DNA of 36,387 nt from Pseudonocardiales bacterium (lineage in GTDB: Bacteria; Actinomycetota; Actinomycetes; Mycobacteriales; Jatrophihabitantaceae): the NCBI GenBank assembly GCA_030840295.1, contig JAVEET010000147.1, forward strand, positions 1-36,387, read 5' to 3'. The notes beneath the pieces are model-generated. The model saw nothing but the letters and a program-made list of their open reading frames with translations, was not told the DNA's origin and did no database searches. The translations under genes were made by a program, and so were the position numbers. Shown piece after piece: positions 8,540-17,134 of the stretch (the stretch's first letter is position 1; every line of letters starts with the position of its first letter).

Positions 8540-9525
8540 CCAGCGCCCGTCAGATGACCGACGAACCGGCCAACCTGCTGCTGCAGGTCACGGATCTGCA
8601 AACTCATTTCGCGACCCGGTCAGGGGTGGTGCGGGCCGTCGATGGGGTCACCTTCGACGTTCCTGCCGGCGCGAGCGTGGGAATCGTCGGCGAGTCTGGT
8701 TCGGGCAAAAGCGTGACCTCGCTATCGATCATGCGCCTGGTCGAGGCGCCCGGAAGGGTCGTGGGCGGTCAGATCCGCTTCAAGGGACGAGACATCGCCG
8801 GCATGTCAGATCGGGAGTTCCGGTCCGTCCGCGGACGCGATATCGCGCTGGTCTTTCAGGATCCGATGAGTGCCCTGAACCCGGTGTACCCCGTCGGCAA
8901 GCAGGTGGTCGAGGCGTTGCGGGCACATCAGCCGCTCAGCCGCGCAGCGGCCATGGAGCGAGCGATACAGCTGTTCTCGATGGTCGGGATCTCCGCTCCC
9001 GAGCGCCGGGTGCACGAGTACCCGCACAAGTTGAGCGGCGGGATGCGCCAGCGGGTCACGATCGCGATGGCGCTGGCCAACGAACCCAGCCTGCTGATCC
9101 TCGACGAGCCGACGACAGCGCTCGACGTGACGATCCAGGCGCAGATCCTCGACCTGATCAGGGATCTGCGCCAACGAGTCAACACGTCGATCTTGCTGAT
9201 CACCCATGACATCGGGGTCGTTGCCGAGTTGTGTGAGCGTGTTGTCGTCATGTACGGCGGCCGCGTCATGGAACAAGGCACCGTCCAGCAGATCACCGAC
9301 CAGCCCTGCCACCCGTACACGCAGGGACTGCTCACGTCGATTCCTACGCCGGAGATGAAAGGCCGCAGGCTCAATACGATCGGCGGCGCGGTACCCAATC
9401 CGTTGCGGATGCCACCAGGCTGCCCCTTCCAACCGAGATGCCCGAAGGCGATGGACGTGTGCTCGACCAAACCGGAACTCAACCAGATCGGTGACGGGCG
9501 CGAGGTCGCCTGCTGGCTCTACTGA
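8536..9525 (+). CDS. Peptide-type ABC transporter ATPase (DppD/OppD-like)
   Basis: A 329-residue ATPase. Walker A is GESGSGKS (about residues 52-59), the Q-loop lies in VFQDPMSALNP, the signature is LSGGMRQR (about 166-173), Walker B is LLILDEPTTALD (about 186-197), and the H-loop His is in LLITHD. The C-terminal oligopeptide-transporter extension has the Cys cluster GCPFQPRCPKAMDVC plus a later Cys (VACW), the arrangement linked to a [4Fe-4S] site in DppD proteins. The ATG overlaps the preceding amidohydrolase stop. Confidence 0.93.
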   Translation: MTSARQMTDEPANLLLQVTDLQTHFATRSGVVRAVDGVTFDVPAGASVGIVGESGSGKSVTSLSIMRLVEAPGRVVGGQIRFKGRDIAGMSDREFRSVRGRDIALVFQDPMSALNPVYPVGKQVVEALRAHQPLSRAAAMERAIQLFSMVGISAPERRVHEYPHKLSGGMRQRVTIAMALANEPSLLILDEPTTALDVTIQAQILDLIRDLRQRVNTSILLITHDIGVVAELCERVVVMYGGRVMEQGTVQQITDQPCHPYTQGLLTSIPTPEMKGRRLNTIGGAVPNPLRMPPGCPFQPRCPKAMDVCSTKPELNQIGDGREVACWLY

Positions 9526-9561
9526 CCGATGAGTGGGATACCGATCAAGAGGAGGGTCGAC

Positions 9562-10572
9562 GTGGTCGACATCGACAGCAAGCCCGGCAGCGAGGCCGGC
9601 GCGGACGTCCTGCTCGACGTGCGCAACCTCAAAACCTATTACCCGAGCCGGGCTCGTGTGCTCGGGCGCAAGCAGGACTGGGTTCGGGCCGTCGACGACG
9701 TATCATTCACGATCCGGCGCGGCGAGACGTTCGGCCTCGTCGGCGAGTCCGGCTGCGGAAAGTCGACCCTGGGGCGGTCGGTGGTGCGCCTGGAGAAGGC
9801 CCAATCCGGACAGGTAATTTTCGAGGGCTCCGACGTGCAGCAGTTGACGGGCCGTAAGCTGAAGAAAATCCGCAGCGATCTGCAGGTCATCTTCCAAGAT
9901 CCGCAAGGCAGTCTGGATCCGCGGATGAAGGTACGCGAGATCATCGCGGAGGGGCTGTCGGTACAAGGCACCCTGAGCAGGGACGAACGCCGCGAACGCG
10001 TGCATGACCTCGCTTCGGTCGTCGGTCTTCGAGAGGAACACCTGGACCGCTACGCCCACGAATTCAGCGGCGGTCAACGGCAACGCATCGGAATCGCGAG
10101 GGCACTAGCGCTGCGACCGAAGTTCGTGCTCGCCGACGAACCTGTGTCCGCCCTCGACATGTCCGTACAGTCTCAAGTGCTCAACCTGCTCAGCGACCTG
10201 CAGCAGGAGTTCGACCTGACATACCTGTTCATCGCTCACGACCTCTCGGTCGTGGAATACATCAGTGACCGGGTGGGCGTGATGTACCTCGGCAAGCTGG
10301 TCGAAGTGGCAAATGCGACGGACCTGTATGCCGATCCGCGGATGCCCTACACCCAGGCGCTGCTGTCGGCGATCCCCGGGTCTCACACCCTACGCGGTCG
10401 CGAGCGCATCGTGCTGAGCGGCGAGGTTCCCAGCCCGCTGGATCCCCCTTCGGGCTGCCGGTTCCGTACCCGATGCTGGCGCGCTGAATCGATCTGTTCG
10501 GTGGAGGAACCGGTTCTCACTGAGGTTCGCCCAGACCACTGGGCGGCCTGCCACTTCGCGGCGGAATCATGA
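9562..10572 (+). CDS. Peptide-type ABC transporter ATPase (DppF/OppF-like)
   Basis: A 336-residue partner ATPase with Walker A GESGCGKS (about residues 61-68), [13 protein letters not shown], signature FSGGQRQR, Walker [12 protein letters not shown] and FIAHDLSVV for the H-loop. The C-terminus carries the oligopeptide-transporter extension ([15 protein letters not shown]). An ATG at 9529 is in frame but has no ribosome site. The GTG at 9562 has GAGGAGGG at 9549-9556 five bases upstream, so it is taken as the start; annotation from 9529 would add 11 residues. With the ATPase at 8536 it completes the importer. Confidence 0.92.
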   Translation: MVDIDSKPGSEAGADVLLDVRNLKTYYPSRARVLGRKQDWVRAVDDVSFTIRRGETFGLVGESGCGKSTLGRSVVRLEKAQSGQVIFEGSDVQQLTGRKLKKIRSDLQVIFQDPQGSLDPRMKVREIIAEGLSVQGTLSRDERRERVHDLASVVGLREEHLDRYAHEFSGGQRQRIGIARALALRPKFVLADEPVSALDMSVQSQVLNLLSDLQQEFDLTYLFIAHDLSVVEYISDRVGVMYLGKLVEVANATDLYADPRMPYTQALLSAIPGSHTLRGRERIVLSGEVPSPLDPPSGCRFRTRCWRAESICSVEEPVLTEVRPDHWAACHFAAES

Positions 10573-11966
10573 GCAACACAGAAGGGAAAGAAATGGATCT
10601 GGTCGTACGAAATGGCCTAGTCGTCACCGGCGCGGGCGAGTCCGTGGCCGATATCGGCATCCGGGACGGGCTGATCATTCAGCTGGGTGGCCCCATGTCG
10701 GGAGCGCGGGAGATCGACGCGACCGGCAAACTGGTCATGCCCGGCGGGGTCGACATGCACGTACACCTGTCACCGGTGGAGATGGGCGGCGAGACGATGC
10801 CGTGGGCAGATGACTTCCGCAGTGGTTCCCGGGCCGCGGCCGCCGGTGGCGTCACGACCGTCGGAAACATCGGATTTCCCAAACCGCACGAACGTCTGCC
10901 GGATCTCGTGGAGCGCATCGCCGCCGAGGCGGAGCGTGACAGTCTGGTCGACTTCGTCGTGCACCCGGTGCTGATGGAGCCGGACGACGGGACGGAGAAG
11001 GACATCGCCAGGCTGGCCGAACTCGGACATACCAGCGTGAAGATCTTCATGAGCATCGGTGACTTCGACGCGAAGCTGAACGGCTTCGTCGGCGCCCTGG
11101 CCAGTGCTGGCCGGCACGGGATGCTGACGATGGTGCATTGCGAGGACGCCTGCGTCATTGACCACATCACCGCGGAACTGCTGGAGGAAGGGCACAGCGA
11201 ACTCCGCTACTACCCGGAAAGTCGCCCCGAACTGTCCGAGCGGATGGCCGTGAATCGTATGATCGCCTTCGCCGAGGCCACGGGTGCGCCGATCTACATC
11301 GTCCACCTCGGAAGCGAAGCCGCACTGATCGAGGCGAGATCAGCCCGGGCACGTGGCCAGCGCGTATATGTCGAGACCAGACCGATCTACCTTTACTTCA
11401 CCAACGAGAGCTTTGCCGGTGAGGACGCGCCTCTGTACGTCGGTAATCCGCCGTTGCGCGGCCCGCGCGATCAGGACGCGCTCTGGGCGGGGCTCGCTGC
11501 CGGGCACGTGGACACCTGCTGCACCGACCACGCAGCCTGGACCCTGGAAGAGAAACTCGACCCGGAGCTGACGGTCGCCAACGCGCGTCCCGGCATGTCC
11601 GAGCTGGAAACCCTGATGCCGGTGCTGTATTCCGAAGGCGTGCGCAAGGGCCGGCTCACCTTGCAGCGTTTCGTAGAGGTGACGTCGACGAACGCGGCGA
11701 AGCTGTTCGGCCTCTTCCCGCAGAAGGGAACGATCGCGGTCGGCAGCGACGCCGACCTCGTCATCTGGGATCCGGAAGCGAGGCGGCCGATCGTCGGCGC
11801 GGAAGGCATGAGCCAGTCCGGCTACAGCCTTTACGAAGGCTGGGACGTCGTCGGCGCGCCGGCGCACACGATAAGCCGGGGTGAGCTGGTGTACTCCGAG
11901 GGTGCGGTCGTGGGCGAGGCAGGCCGTGGCCGGCTGGTTCACCGCGGACCCACCAGGGACCTGTGA
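10569..11966 (+). CDS. D-hydantoinase / dihydropyrimidinase-like amidohydrolase
   Basis: A 465-residue cyclic-amide hydrolase. The binuclear-metal residues are all present: HVH at 64-66, carboxylated Lys 158 (SVKIFMS), His 190 (MVHCED), His 246 (YIVHLGSE) and Asp 320 (CCTDHAAW). The N-terminus ([12 protein letters not shown]) and C-terminus ([16 protein letters not shown]) form the typical beta-domain. Family members open hydantoins, dihydropyrimidines, allantoin or related cyclic imides; the dihydropyrimidinase substrate-loop Tyr is not obvious, so the ring system is uncertain. ATG at 10569 overlaps the ATPase stop (ATGA). The ATG at 10593 has a purine-rich GAAGGGAAAG upstream and is an equally good start. 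Confidence 0.88.
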   Translation: MSNTEGKEMDLVVRNGLVVTGAGESVADIGIRDGLIIQLGGPMSGAREIDATGKLVMPGGVDMHVHLSPVEMGGETMPWADDFRSGSRAAAAGGVTTVGNIGFPKPHERLPDLVERIAAEAERDSLVDFVVHPVLMEPDDGTEKDIARLAELGHTSVKIFMSIGDFDAKLNGFVGALASAGRHGMLTMVHCEDACVIDHITAELLEEGHSELRYYPESRPELSERMAVNRMIAFAEATGAPIYIVHLGSEAALIEARSARARGQRVYVETRPIYLYFTNESFAGEDAPLYVGNPPLRGPRDQDALWAGLAAGHVDTCCTDHAAWTLEEKLDPELTVANARPGMSELETLMPVLYSEGVRKGRLTLQRFVEVTSTNAAKLFGLFPQKGTIAVGSDADLVIWDPEARRPIVGAEGMSQSGYSLYEGWDVVGAPAHTISRGELVYSEGAVVGEAGRGRLVHRGPTRDL

Positions 11967-12043
11967 GCGCACGACGCCGACAACCCGCAGGATCCCCGCA
12001 CTCGGACAGGCAACACGAGTAGCAAGTTGAACAGGATGATTCG

Positions 12044-12112
12044 ATGAAGTACGGATACTCCGCAATACCGGTAGCGGAGCTGCGCCAGACCGGGCGAGCC
12101 ACACGTGGCTGA
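12044..12112 (+). CDS. Possible 22-residue upstream ORF
   Basis: ATG at 12044 preceded by AGGA, reading MKYGYSAIPVAELRQTGRATRG and stopping at 12112, which overlaps the GTG start of the following dehydrogenase by a few bases in another frame. It sits in the only long gap (138 bp) inside the operon. It could be a coupling or leader peptide, the stub of a lost gene, or chance. Confidence 0.25.
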   Translation: MKYGYSAIPVAELRQTGRATRG

Positions 12113-12803
12113 TCTGCAGGGCAAGGTCGCCCTCGTCACCGGTACCGCACACGGAATCGGCTCGGCCATCGCCGACGGCCTCGAGACCGACGGTGCCACC
12201 GTGCATCGTGCCGACCGCGATACCGTCGACCTCGCTGACGCCAAACAGGTCGCGAGTCTGCTCGACACCATCGGACCAATCGACTTACTGGTCAACAATG
12301 CAGGCGGGGTAAGCGGCCAGGTCGGCAAACCGCTGGAAGAGGTGACCGAGGATGATTGGCATGCTGTGCTCGACGCCAACCTGACCACGGCCTTTCTCTG
12401 TACGAAGGCAGCAGTCTGGGGCATGAAGGACTCCGGGTTCGGCCGCATCGTGATCATCTCCTCCGGCGCCGCGAGGGGAATCAGCCTCACCGGAATTCAG
12501 GCCTACGTCAGCGCGAAGGCCGCACAGGTGGCGTTCACTCGCCAAATGGCCCAAGAGTTGGGCCCCTACGGAATAACGGTGAACTGCATCGCACCAGGAT
12601 TTGTCCTGTCCAATCCCACGACCCAGGCCCAGTGGGACAGCTACGGCGAGCAGGGCCAGCGCAAGCTGACCGAGCAGATCGCACTGCGCCGCCTCGGCAG
12701 CGCCGAGGACATCGCAAACGGAGTGCGGTTCCTGGTGTCGGCACAGGCATCGTGGATCACGGGCCAACTGCTCGCGATCGACGGCGGCCACACCGCGCTG
12801 TGA
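12105..12803 (+). CDS. Short-chain dehydrogenase/reductase (first of three)
   Basis: A 232-residue classical SDR. The cofactor loop is TGTAHGIG (residues 12-19), NNAG is at 64-67, the catalytic Ser is near 120 (IIISSGA region), and YxxxK is Y134/K138. It ends with GQLLAIDGGHTAL, typical of the family. The start is GTG at 12105, chosen because it begins just before the conserved GKVALVTG strand. It would oxidise or reduce a hydroxyl/keto group of a downstream intermediate; NAD versus NADP preference is not assigned. Confidence 0.88.
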   Translation: MADLQGKVALVTGTAHGIGSAIADGLETDGATVHRADRDTVDLADAKQVASLLDTIGPIDLLVNNAGGVSGQVGKPLEEVTEDDWHAVLDANLTTAFLCTKAAVWGMKDSGFGRIVIISSGAARGISLTGIQAYVSAKAAQVAFTRQMAQELGPYGITVNCIAPGFVLSNPTTQAQWDSYGEQGQRKLTEQIALRRLGSAEDIANGVRFLVSAQASWITGQLLAIDGGHTAL

Positions 12804-12855
12804 CGTAATGAATTTGCCCGCCGAGATCGCCAACACCACCAAGGAGCACAGGCTC

Positions 12856-13632
12856 TTGACTGATATTGCAAGCCGTCCCCCCGGACTGCTGGCGGGGCGA
12901 AGCGCGGTCGTGACCGGGGCCGCGCGCGGGATCGGGGCGGCGATCGCTGTCGCCTTCGCAGCCGAGGGGGCGCGGTTGTGTCTGGTCGACCGGGCGGAGG
13001 GAGACGGCCTGCGCGAGACGGCCGACCGCTGCTCAGGATTAGGTTCTGAGGTCACCACGGTGCGGGCGGACGTATCCCTGGAGCAGGACGTCGCCGCTGC
13101 TGTTGAGCACGCGTTGGAGCGTTTTGGCAGCGTGGCTGTGCTGGTCAACAATGCAGCGATTCTGACGAACTGCCGGGTCGCCCAGATGCCGGCTGCGATG
13201 TTCGACGAAACGATAGCGGTCGATCTGCGAAGTGTCTTCCTGTGCTGCCGAGCGGTACTTCCCTCGATGACCGCGGCCGGATATGGCCGGATCATCAACA
13301 TAGCCTCACAATTGGCCCTCAAGGGAGGCCCCGGGCTGGCGCACTACAGTGCGGCCAAGGCTGGCGTCATCGGCTTCACTCGAGCTCTGGCCCGCGAGGT
13401 TGCCGACGACGGGATTACCGTCAACTGCATCGCGCCCGGGCCGATTGACACGCCCCTGGCCGGCGACCTGGCTCCTGAGCAGGTAGAGGCCACCCGGCTG
13501 AGCCTGCCGCTGCGCCGCATCGGTGTCCCAGAAGAGGTCGCGCCGACCGCCGTGCTGCTGGCCAGCGAACCAGGTGGAAACCTCTACACAGGGCAGACCC
13601 TCGGTCCAAACAGTGGGGATGTCATGCCATGA
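12856..13632 (+). CDS. Short-chain dehydrogenase/reductase (second of three)
   Basis: A 258-residue classical SDR with TGAARGIG (about 20-27), NNAA, Ser about 151 (INIASQ), Tyr 164 and Lys 168 (YSAAK). The frame is open back to an ATG at 12808, but that has no ribosome site. TTG at 12856 follows AAGGAG at 12841-12846 and gives a protein starting close to the Rossmann fold, so it is preferred. The stop overlaps the start of the third dehydrogenase (ATGA at 13629). Confidence 0.88.
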   Translation: MTDIASRPPGLLAGRSAVVTGAARGIGAAIAVAFAAEGARLCLVDRAEGDGLRETADRCSGLGSEVTTVRADVSLEQDVAAAVEHALERFGSVAVLVNNAAILTNCRVAQMPAAMFDETIAVDLRSVFLCCRAVLPSMTAAGYGRIINIASQLALKGGPGLAHYSAAKAGVIGFTRALAREVADDGITVNCIAPGPIDTPLAGDLAPEQVEATRLSLPLRRIGVPEEVAPTAVLLASEPGGNLYTGQTLGPNSGDVMP

Positions 13633-14407
13633 ACGCACAGAGTGCCCTGATCACCGGAGCGGCCAGCGGGATCGGCCGGGCTGTGTCGGTCGCCTTGGCC
13701 GAGACGGGAATTCCAGTGGCTATCGGTACTTTCGACGGCGACCCTCACGATCCCCGTGAGACGCTTGAGGCAGTCGAACGGGCAGGTGGCCGCGGCGTGG
13801 TCGTCCAGGCCGACGTGCGCGACAGCGACCAGCTGCTCAAGGCGTGCAAACAGCTCAAGGCGTGCAAACAGGCGGCCGAGCAGTTCGGCGCCCTGACCCA
13901 TGTCGTCGCCAACGCCGGCATTCTGCACCGTCAGACCTAGATGGACTGTCCGATGAACTCTGGAACCATCTTCTCGACGTCGACCTGACCGGCGTCATGC
14001 GCACAGTCCGCGCGGGAGCCTCGGTGATGAACGACCGTGGCGCGATCGTCTGCGTCTCGAGCATCTCAGGTGGCGTCATCGGCTCGATCGGGCATACTCC
14101 GTACGCCGCCTCCAAAGCCGGGATGCTTGGCTTTGTCCGAAGCAGCGCTCTGGAGCTGGCGCCGCGGGACATCCGAGTGAACGCCGTCTTGCCCGGTGTC
14201 ATCGCCTCCCCGCAGTCGTTGGATCCGGTGAACTCCGCAGGTGAGGACGGTCTGGAGAGCGCAGCGAAGCGGATCCCGCTCGGGCGGGTGGGCCAACCCG
14301 ACGAGGTCGCCGATGTGATCTGCTTCCTCCTTTCAGCACAGGCCCGCTACATGACCGCCCAGACCGTCGTCGTCGACGGTGGAATGACCGTCGCCTGGCC
14401 GACCTAG
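13629..14407 (+). pseudogene. Third short-chain dehydrogenase, frameshifted, with an internal duplication
   Basis: The first part (13629-13940) has TGAASGIG and VVANAGILHRQT, then a stop. The protein continues in another frame from LDGLSDELWNHLLDVDLTGV through Ser (VSSISGG), Tyr/Lys (YAASKAG) to the end at 14407. Restoring one C in the CAGACCTAG at about 13934-13941 would read HRQTLDGL and join the halves into a normal-length SDR. Upstream, an 18-bp unit at 13836-13853 is repeated exactly at 13854-13871, adding LKACKQ twice in an SDR helix. Either the gene is dead or the missing C is a sequencing error; the duplication is in frame and independent of it. Confidence 0.85.
13836..13871 (+). repeat. 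18-bp exact tandem duplication inside the third SDR
   Basis: Two adjacent copies of CTCAAGGCGTGCAAACAG at 13836-13853 and 13854-13871. In frame it adds six residues (LKACKQ) before AAEQFG. It looks like replication slippage and is rare in the SDR fold at this position. Confidence 0.9.
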
Positions 14408-14416
14408 ACGCTAGGG

Positions 14417-14433
14417 GTGTCGCGTCGCGACAC
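14417..14433. terminator. Palindrome/stem-loop after the SDR operon
   Basis: GTGTCGCG and CGCGACAC flank a single T, 10 bp after the last SDR stop. It can form a 7-bp GC-rich stem with a 3-nt loop. There is no T-run, which is common for actinobacterial terminators. A protein-binding palindrome is the alternative. Confidence 0.4.
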
Positions 14434-15359
14434 ATACCTTGTCGACTGGGAGCTGTTACCCGGCGGCGGCCCGCAACGCCCGGCACCGACGATCGCATTC
14501 GTGACCGGGACACGAAGACGCATCAACCGCGCGTTCCTTGCGATCACCCCGCGAGACACCACTACCGCTACTCATCGAACGTCCTCCTTCTGCGACTGAG
14601 ACACCAAGCCCGACAAGCGCATCAGGGGACGTTCCTACGCCCTGCGTCGACACGCAGAACGTCTTTCATGGCCGCTGACGTGCTCATTCCGCAACGCACG
14701 GATCGGCGGAATTGAGCGCGTGTGTCCGAACTCGGGATGGCATCCTTGCGAGTGATGCCGCGGTCGTCACGCAATTGGCCATCCAGGCCGCGGAGAACGA
14801 GGCGTTCCCAGTAGCTGGGGCATTGGCGGCTGCGGAGATTCGGTCACCTGGTAGCGACGCGCGGGGACGATAGCGGGTGTCGGGTGCCGGCCTTCCTATT
14901 CGGCCAACAGGCGTTCGACGGCTACGGCGTACAAGTAGTTGTTCACGTCCCTCACCACCACACTAGCCAGACGCTATGCCACGCCCTGCGCCGAGTCGTC
15001 GGCGCTTGACCAATCCACGCCCACCCTACGCGGCGCGGGCGTGGACGGACCGGCGCACGATCCGAGCCTGGTGGTGGCGGGCGTGTCGGTGTCGACGCGT
15101 GGTCATTTTGATCGGCGCGGGTTGGTTACCGCAGTAAGGGCTGTGCGGCGTGAGCGTGTCGCGGGTCTAGGCACGAGCATAATCTCCTCACTGGATCAAG
15201 GGATTGCTCATAGGGCGTGCCGCGGGCTTCGCCGCGAGTCCTTCAGCGGGCGCCAAATATCCGCCCCCGAGCCATCGATAGGTGCGCGCATTCGGCGTTG
15301 ACGACGCGGAGATCGGTCACTATGGCGTTCCGCCTGGGACTGCACGCCACCCTCCGCGA
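14434..15359. other. Gene-poor region of about 0.9 kb
   Basis: No frame on either strand gives a convincing protein, and no IS ends, tRNA or rRNA were seen. Short frames exist (for example around 14939-15301), but their translations are Arg/Ser-rich and lack any domain. The stretch probably holds decayed coding sequence too degraded to name. Confidence 0.4.
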
Positions 15360-15378
15360 GCCGGCCCTCTGAGCCGGC
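15360..15378 (-). terminator. Stem-loop downstream of the HxlR gene
   Basis: GCCGGC at 15360-15365 and again at 15373-15378 (self-complementary) enclose a 7-nt loop. It lies 7 bp beyond the stop of the minus-strand HxlR gene, where an intrinsic terminator would be expected. Confidence 0.45.
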
Positions 15379-15385
15379 GGACGAC

Positions 15386-15784
15386 TCAGCCTGCAGCGGG
15401 AGCCACGGCACGGGAGTCGTACTCGGCGCGGGCGGCCATGATGCGCGGCGTGTTCGCAGCGGTCCATTCCGCCAACGCGGTCACCGGTCGCAGGAGTTCG
15501 CGTCCGAGATCGGTGAGCGCGTATTCGACCTGCGGCGGGACGCTCGGGATCACCGTCCGCTCGACGAGACCGTCACGCTCCAGCACCTTCAGGGTCGAGG
15601 AGAGCATCTTCTGACTGATGTCTGCGATCTGCCGTCGCAACTCGTTGAAGCGCAGCGAACCCTCACCCAGCGTCGAGACAATGAGCAGCGACCACTTGTC
15701 ACCGATGCGGGCGAGCATGTCGGAGATCGCACTGTAGACCTCAGGGTCTCCTCCGTGTCGCGCACACGTTCGGCTGTCGACCAT
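15386..15784 (-). CDS. HxlR-family transcriptional regulator
   Basis: A 132-residue winged-helix protein with HxlR landmarks: a Cys near the N-terminus (RTCARHGG), then IGDKWSLLIVSTLGEGSLRF, ELRRQIADISQKMLSSTLK as the recognition helix, and LERDGLVERTVIPSVPPQVEYALT for the wing. It is transcribed divergently from the FMN reductase at 15918. HxlR proteins commonly sense electrophiles, quinones or redox state through the N-terminal Cys and control adjacent reductases, so it probably regulates that gene and itself through the palindromes in the shared 133-bp region. Confidence 0.9.
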   Translation of the reverse strand: MVDSRTCARHGGDPEVYSAISDMLARIGDKWSLLIVSTLGEGSLRFNELRRQIADISQKMLSSTLKVLERDGLVERTVIPSVPPQVEYALTDLGRELLRPVTALAEWTAANTPRIMAARAEYDSRAVAPAAG

Positions 15785-15803
15785 CGTGTCCTCCTACCTG
15801 GTG

Positions 15804-15819
15804 GTCACCTGTAGGTGAC
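15804..15819. promoter_or_regulatory. Candidate HxlR operator (16-bp palindrome)
   Basis: Perfect inverted repeat GTCACCT-GT-AGGTGAC in the divergent promoter region, 20 bp from the HxlR start codon. It is placed to repress the regulator and possibly the reductase. Confidence 0.5.
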
Positions 15820-15868
15820 GTAGTGGTCGGCAAGTGCCCTCTTGTGAGAGGCGACTTCCTGAGCCAGA

Positions 15869-15879
15869 GTGGTAACCAC
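15869..15879. promoter_or_regulatory. Second palindrome (GTGGTAACCAC) near the reductase start
   Basis: An 11-bp inverted repeat (5-bp arms, central A), 39 bp upstream of the FMN reductase start. It is distinct in sequence from the 15804 palindrome and could be a second operator or part of the promoter. Confidence 0.3.
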
Positions 15880-15917
15880 AGGAAACCTACTCCCCACGCG
15901 AAACTTAAGGAAGACAT

Positions 15918-16508
15918 GTGAGCACCCCACCCCGCCTGGCCCTCATCATCGGTTCGACCCGTCCGCAGCGCTTCGCCGACAAGCCTGCCGACTGGCTGAT
16001 CGGGCAGGCGGTCACGCGCGACGACTTCACCCTCGACCGGCTCGACCTGCGCGACTTCGACCTACCTTTCTTCGCCGAGGCTGCCACGAACCTGCACGCT
16101 CCCAGCGTCGACCCGAAAGTACTCGCCTGGCAGGACGCAATCCGTCCCTACGACGGCTTCGTCTTCATGGTCGCCGAGTACAACCACTCCATCACCGCAG
16201 CCTTGAAGAACGCCCTCGACCAGGCCTACGTCGAATGGGTACGCAAGCCATTCTCGGCGTTCGGCTACGGAAGCACAGGCGGTGCCCGTGCCGTCGAGCA
16301 CCTACGCGGTATCGGTGTCGAACTTCAGATGGTGCCGTCAAAGTTCGGTGCGCACATCGGCGGCAGCGACATGTTCAAGGTGCACCCCTTCGGCGGCAAC
16401 GCCCCGATCAGCGACATCGAGGACGCCATCAAGCCGTCTGTCGACGCGATGTTCGATGATCTCGTCTGGTGGTCAACGACCCTGCGCGGCGCTCGCGCCG
16501 ACGCCTAG
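15918..16508 (+). CDS. NADPH-dependent FMN reductase (flavodoxin-fold)
   Basis: A 196-residue flavoprotein of the NADPH:FMN/quinone/azo reductase family. The N-terminal phosphate-binding loop is IIGSTRPQRFADKPADWL (residues about 9-27). The second flavin contact is in FMVAEYNHSITAALKNALD (about 85-103), and the later loop is FGYGSTGGARAVEHLR. The GTG start at 15918 has AAGGAAG upstream. Members reduce FMN, quinones, azo dyes or chromate in the cytoplasm and are often induced by electrophiles, consistent with the divergent HxlR gene. Confidence 0.9.
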   Translation: MSTPPRLALIIGSTRPQRFADKPADWLIGQAVTRDDFTLDRLDLRDFDLPFFAEAATNLHAPSVDPKVLAWQDAIRPYDGFVFMVAEYNHSITAALKNALDQAYVEWVRKPFSAFGYGSTGGARAVEHLRGIGVELQMVPSKFGAHIGGSDMFKVHPFGGNAPISDIEDAIKPSVDAMFDDLVWWSTTLRGARADA

Positions 16509-16529
16509 CCCGGTTCCAACCTGCGCGCG

Positions 16530-16737
16530 AACACAACTACCGACCGTCTTCCTACAAGCTGCAACCATCTTCGGCAACTACGCACCACTATCTCGGCCGC
16601 ACTCCCGCCCGGCATCGACGGGTTCGTCGCCCTCGACTGGAAAGACGACCGACTCGTCGGCATCGAAGTCCTCGACCGCCGACACCCGCCTCCGCCCCGA
16701 CCTCCTCCAGCAAGCCGATGACATCACGAACGACTAG
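16530..16737 (+). pseudogene. DUF2283-like small protein remnant, frameshifted
   Basis: Frame 3 reads AALPPGIDGFVALDWKDDRLVGIEVLD, which resembles the DUF2283 core (valine-rich strand, then LVGIEILDAS). It then loses frame. The continuation TRLRPDLLQQADDITND, matching the expected RLPxDLL tail, lies in frame 1 and stops at 16737. One extra C near 16677 accounts for the break. No start codon or N-terminal half is visible. DUF2283 proteins are small and of unknown function. Confidence 0.5.
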
Positions 16738-16740
16738 ATC

Positions 16741-16770
16741 AACGGCTCACTCTGGCAGAGAGGAGCCGTT
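16741..16770 (+). terminator. Strong stem-loop terminator
   Basis: AACGGCTC at 16741-16748 pairs with GAGCCGTT at 16763-16770, and an inner CTCT/AGAG extends the hairpin. It begins 3 nt after the stop of the DUF2283-like remnant, and TTTG follows the stem. It probably ends the transcript of the FMN reductase unit. Confidence 0.6.
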
Positions 16771-16820
16771 TGCCGACGTCGGCACAACGCCGATTGTGCC
16801 GACCTGAGGATTGTGCCGAC
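16771..16820. repeat. Cluster of TGCCGAC repeats
   Basis: A 14-bp perfect palindrome TGCCGACGTCGGCA at 16771-16784 is followed by two copies of GATTGTGCCGAC at 16792-16803 and 16809-16820, a 17-bp period. A further GTCGGCAC occurs at about 16865-16872. This could be a set of protein-binding sites or a decayed repeat element; no adjacent gene obviously uses it. Confidence 0.45.
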
Positions 16821-17134
16821 GTTTTGGCAGATCGCCTTGCCGGACAAGGGTTTCGGGCGCACGATGTCGGCACCATCCGAACGTCTCGCTCACCGTATCG
16901 GGACACAGATCTCAAGTCTGAACACGCCGCGCATGAGGCTCACGTAGGTGACAAACCGACAGATGAATGCACGAGTTGACCTGAACGTATTCCTCTGCCG
17001 CTGGTTTGATTGTTTCGAGGCGTGCGGATGTGCCGATTGGCGTGTGGTTTGCGATCTGGATCGGCGATGCTAGACGGATGTGGCCCCGTGACCGAGCGGC
17101 CGAGTTTTGCTCTGTGACGCATAGGAATCGGGCC
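16821..17134. other. Decayed non-coding stretch
   Basis: Between the TGCCGAC repeats and the FAD-oxidase remnant no protein-like frame, RNA gene or mobile element end was recognised on either strand. Confidence 0.35.

Noticed and set aside
13836-13871. Start of a CRISPR or minisatellite array
   Set aside because: Only two adjacent 18-bp copies inside a coding frame, with no spacers.
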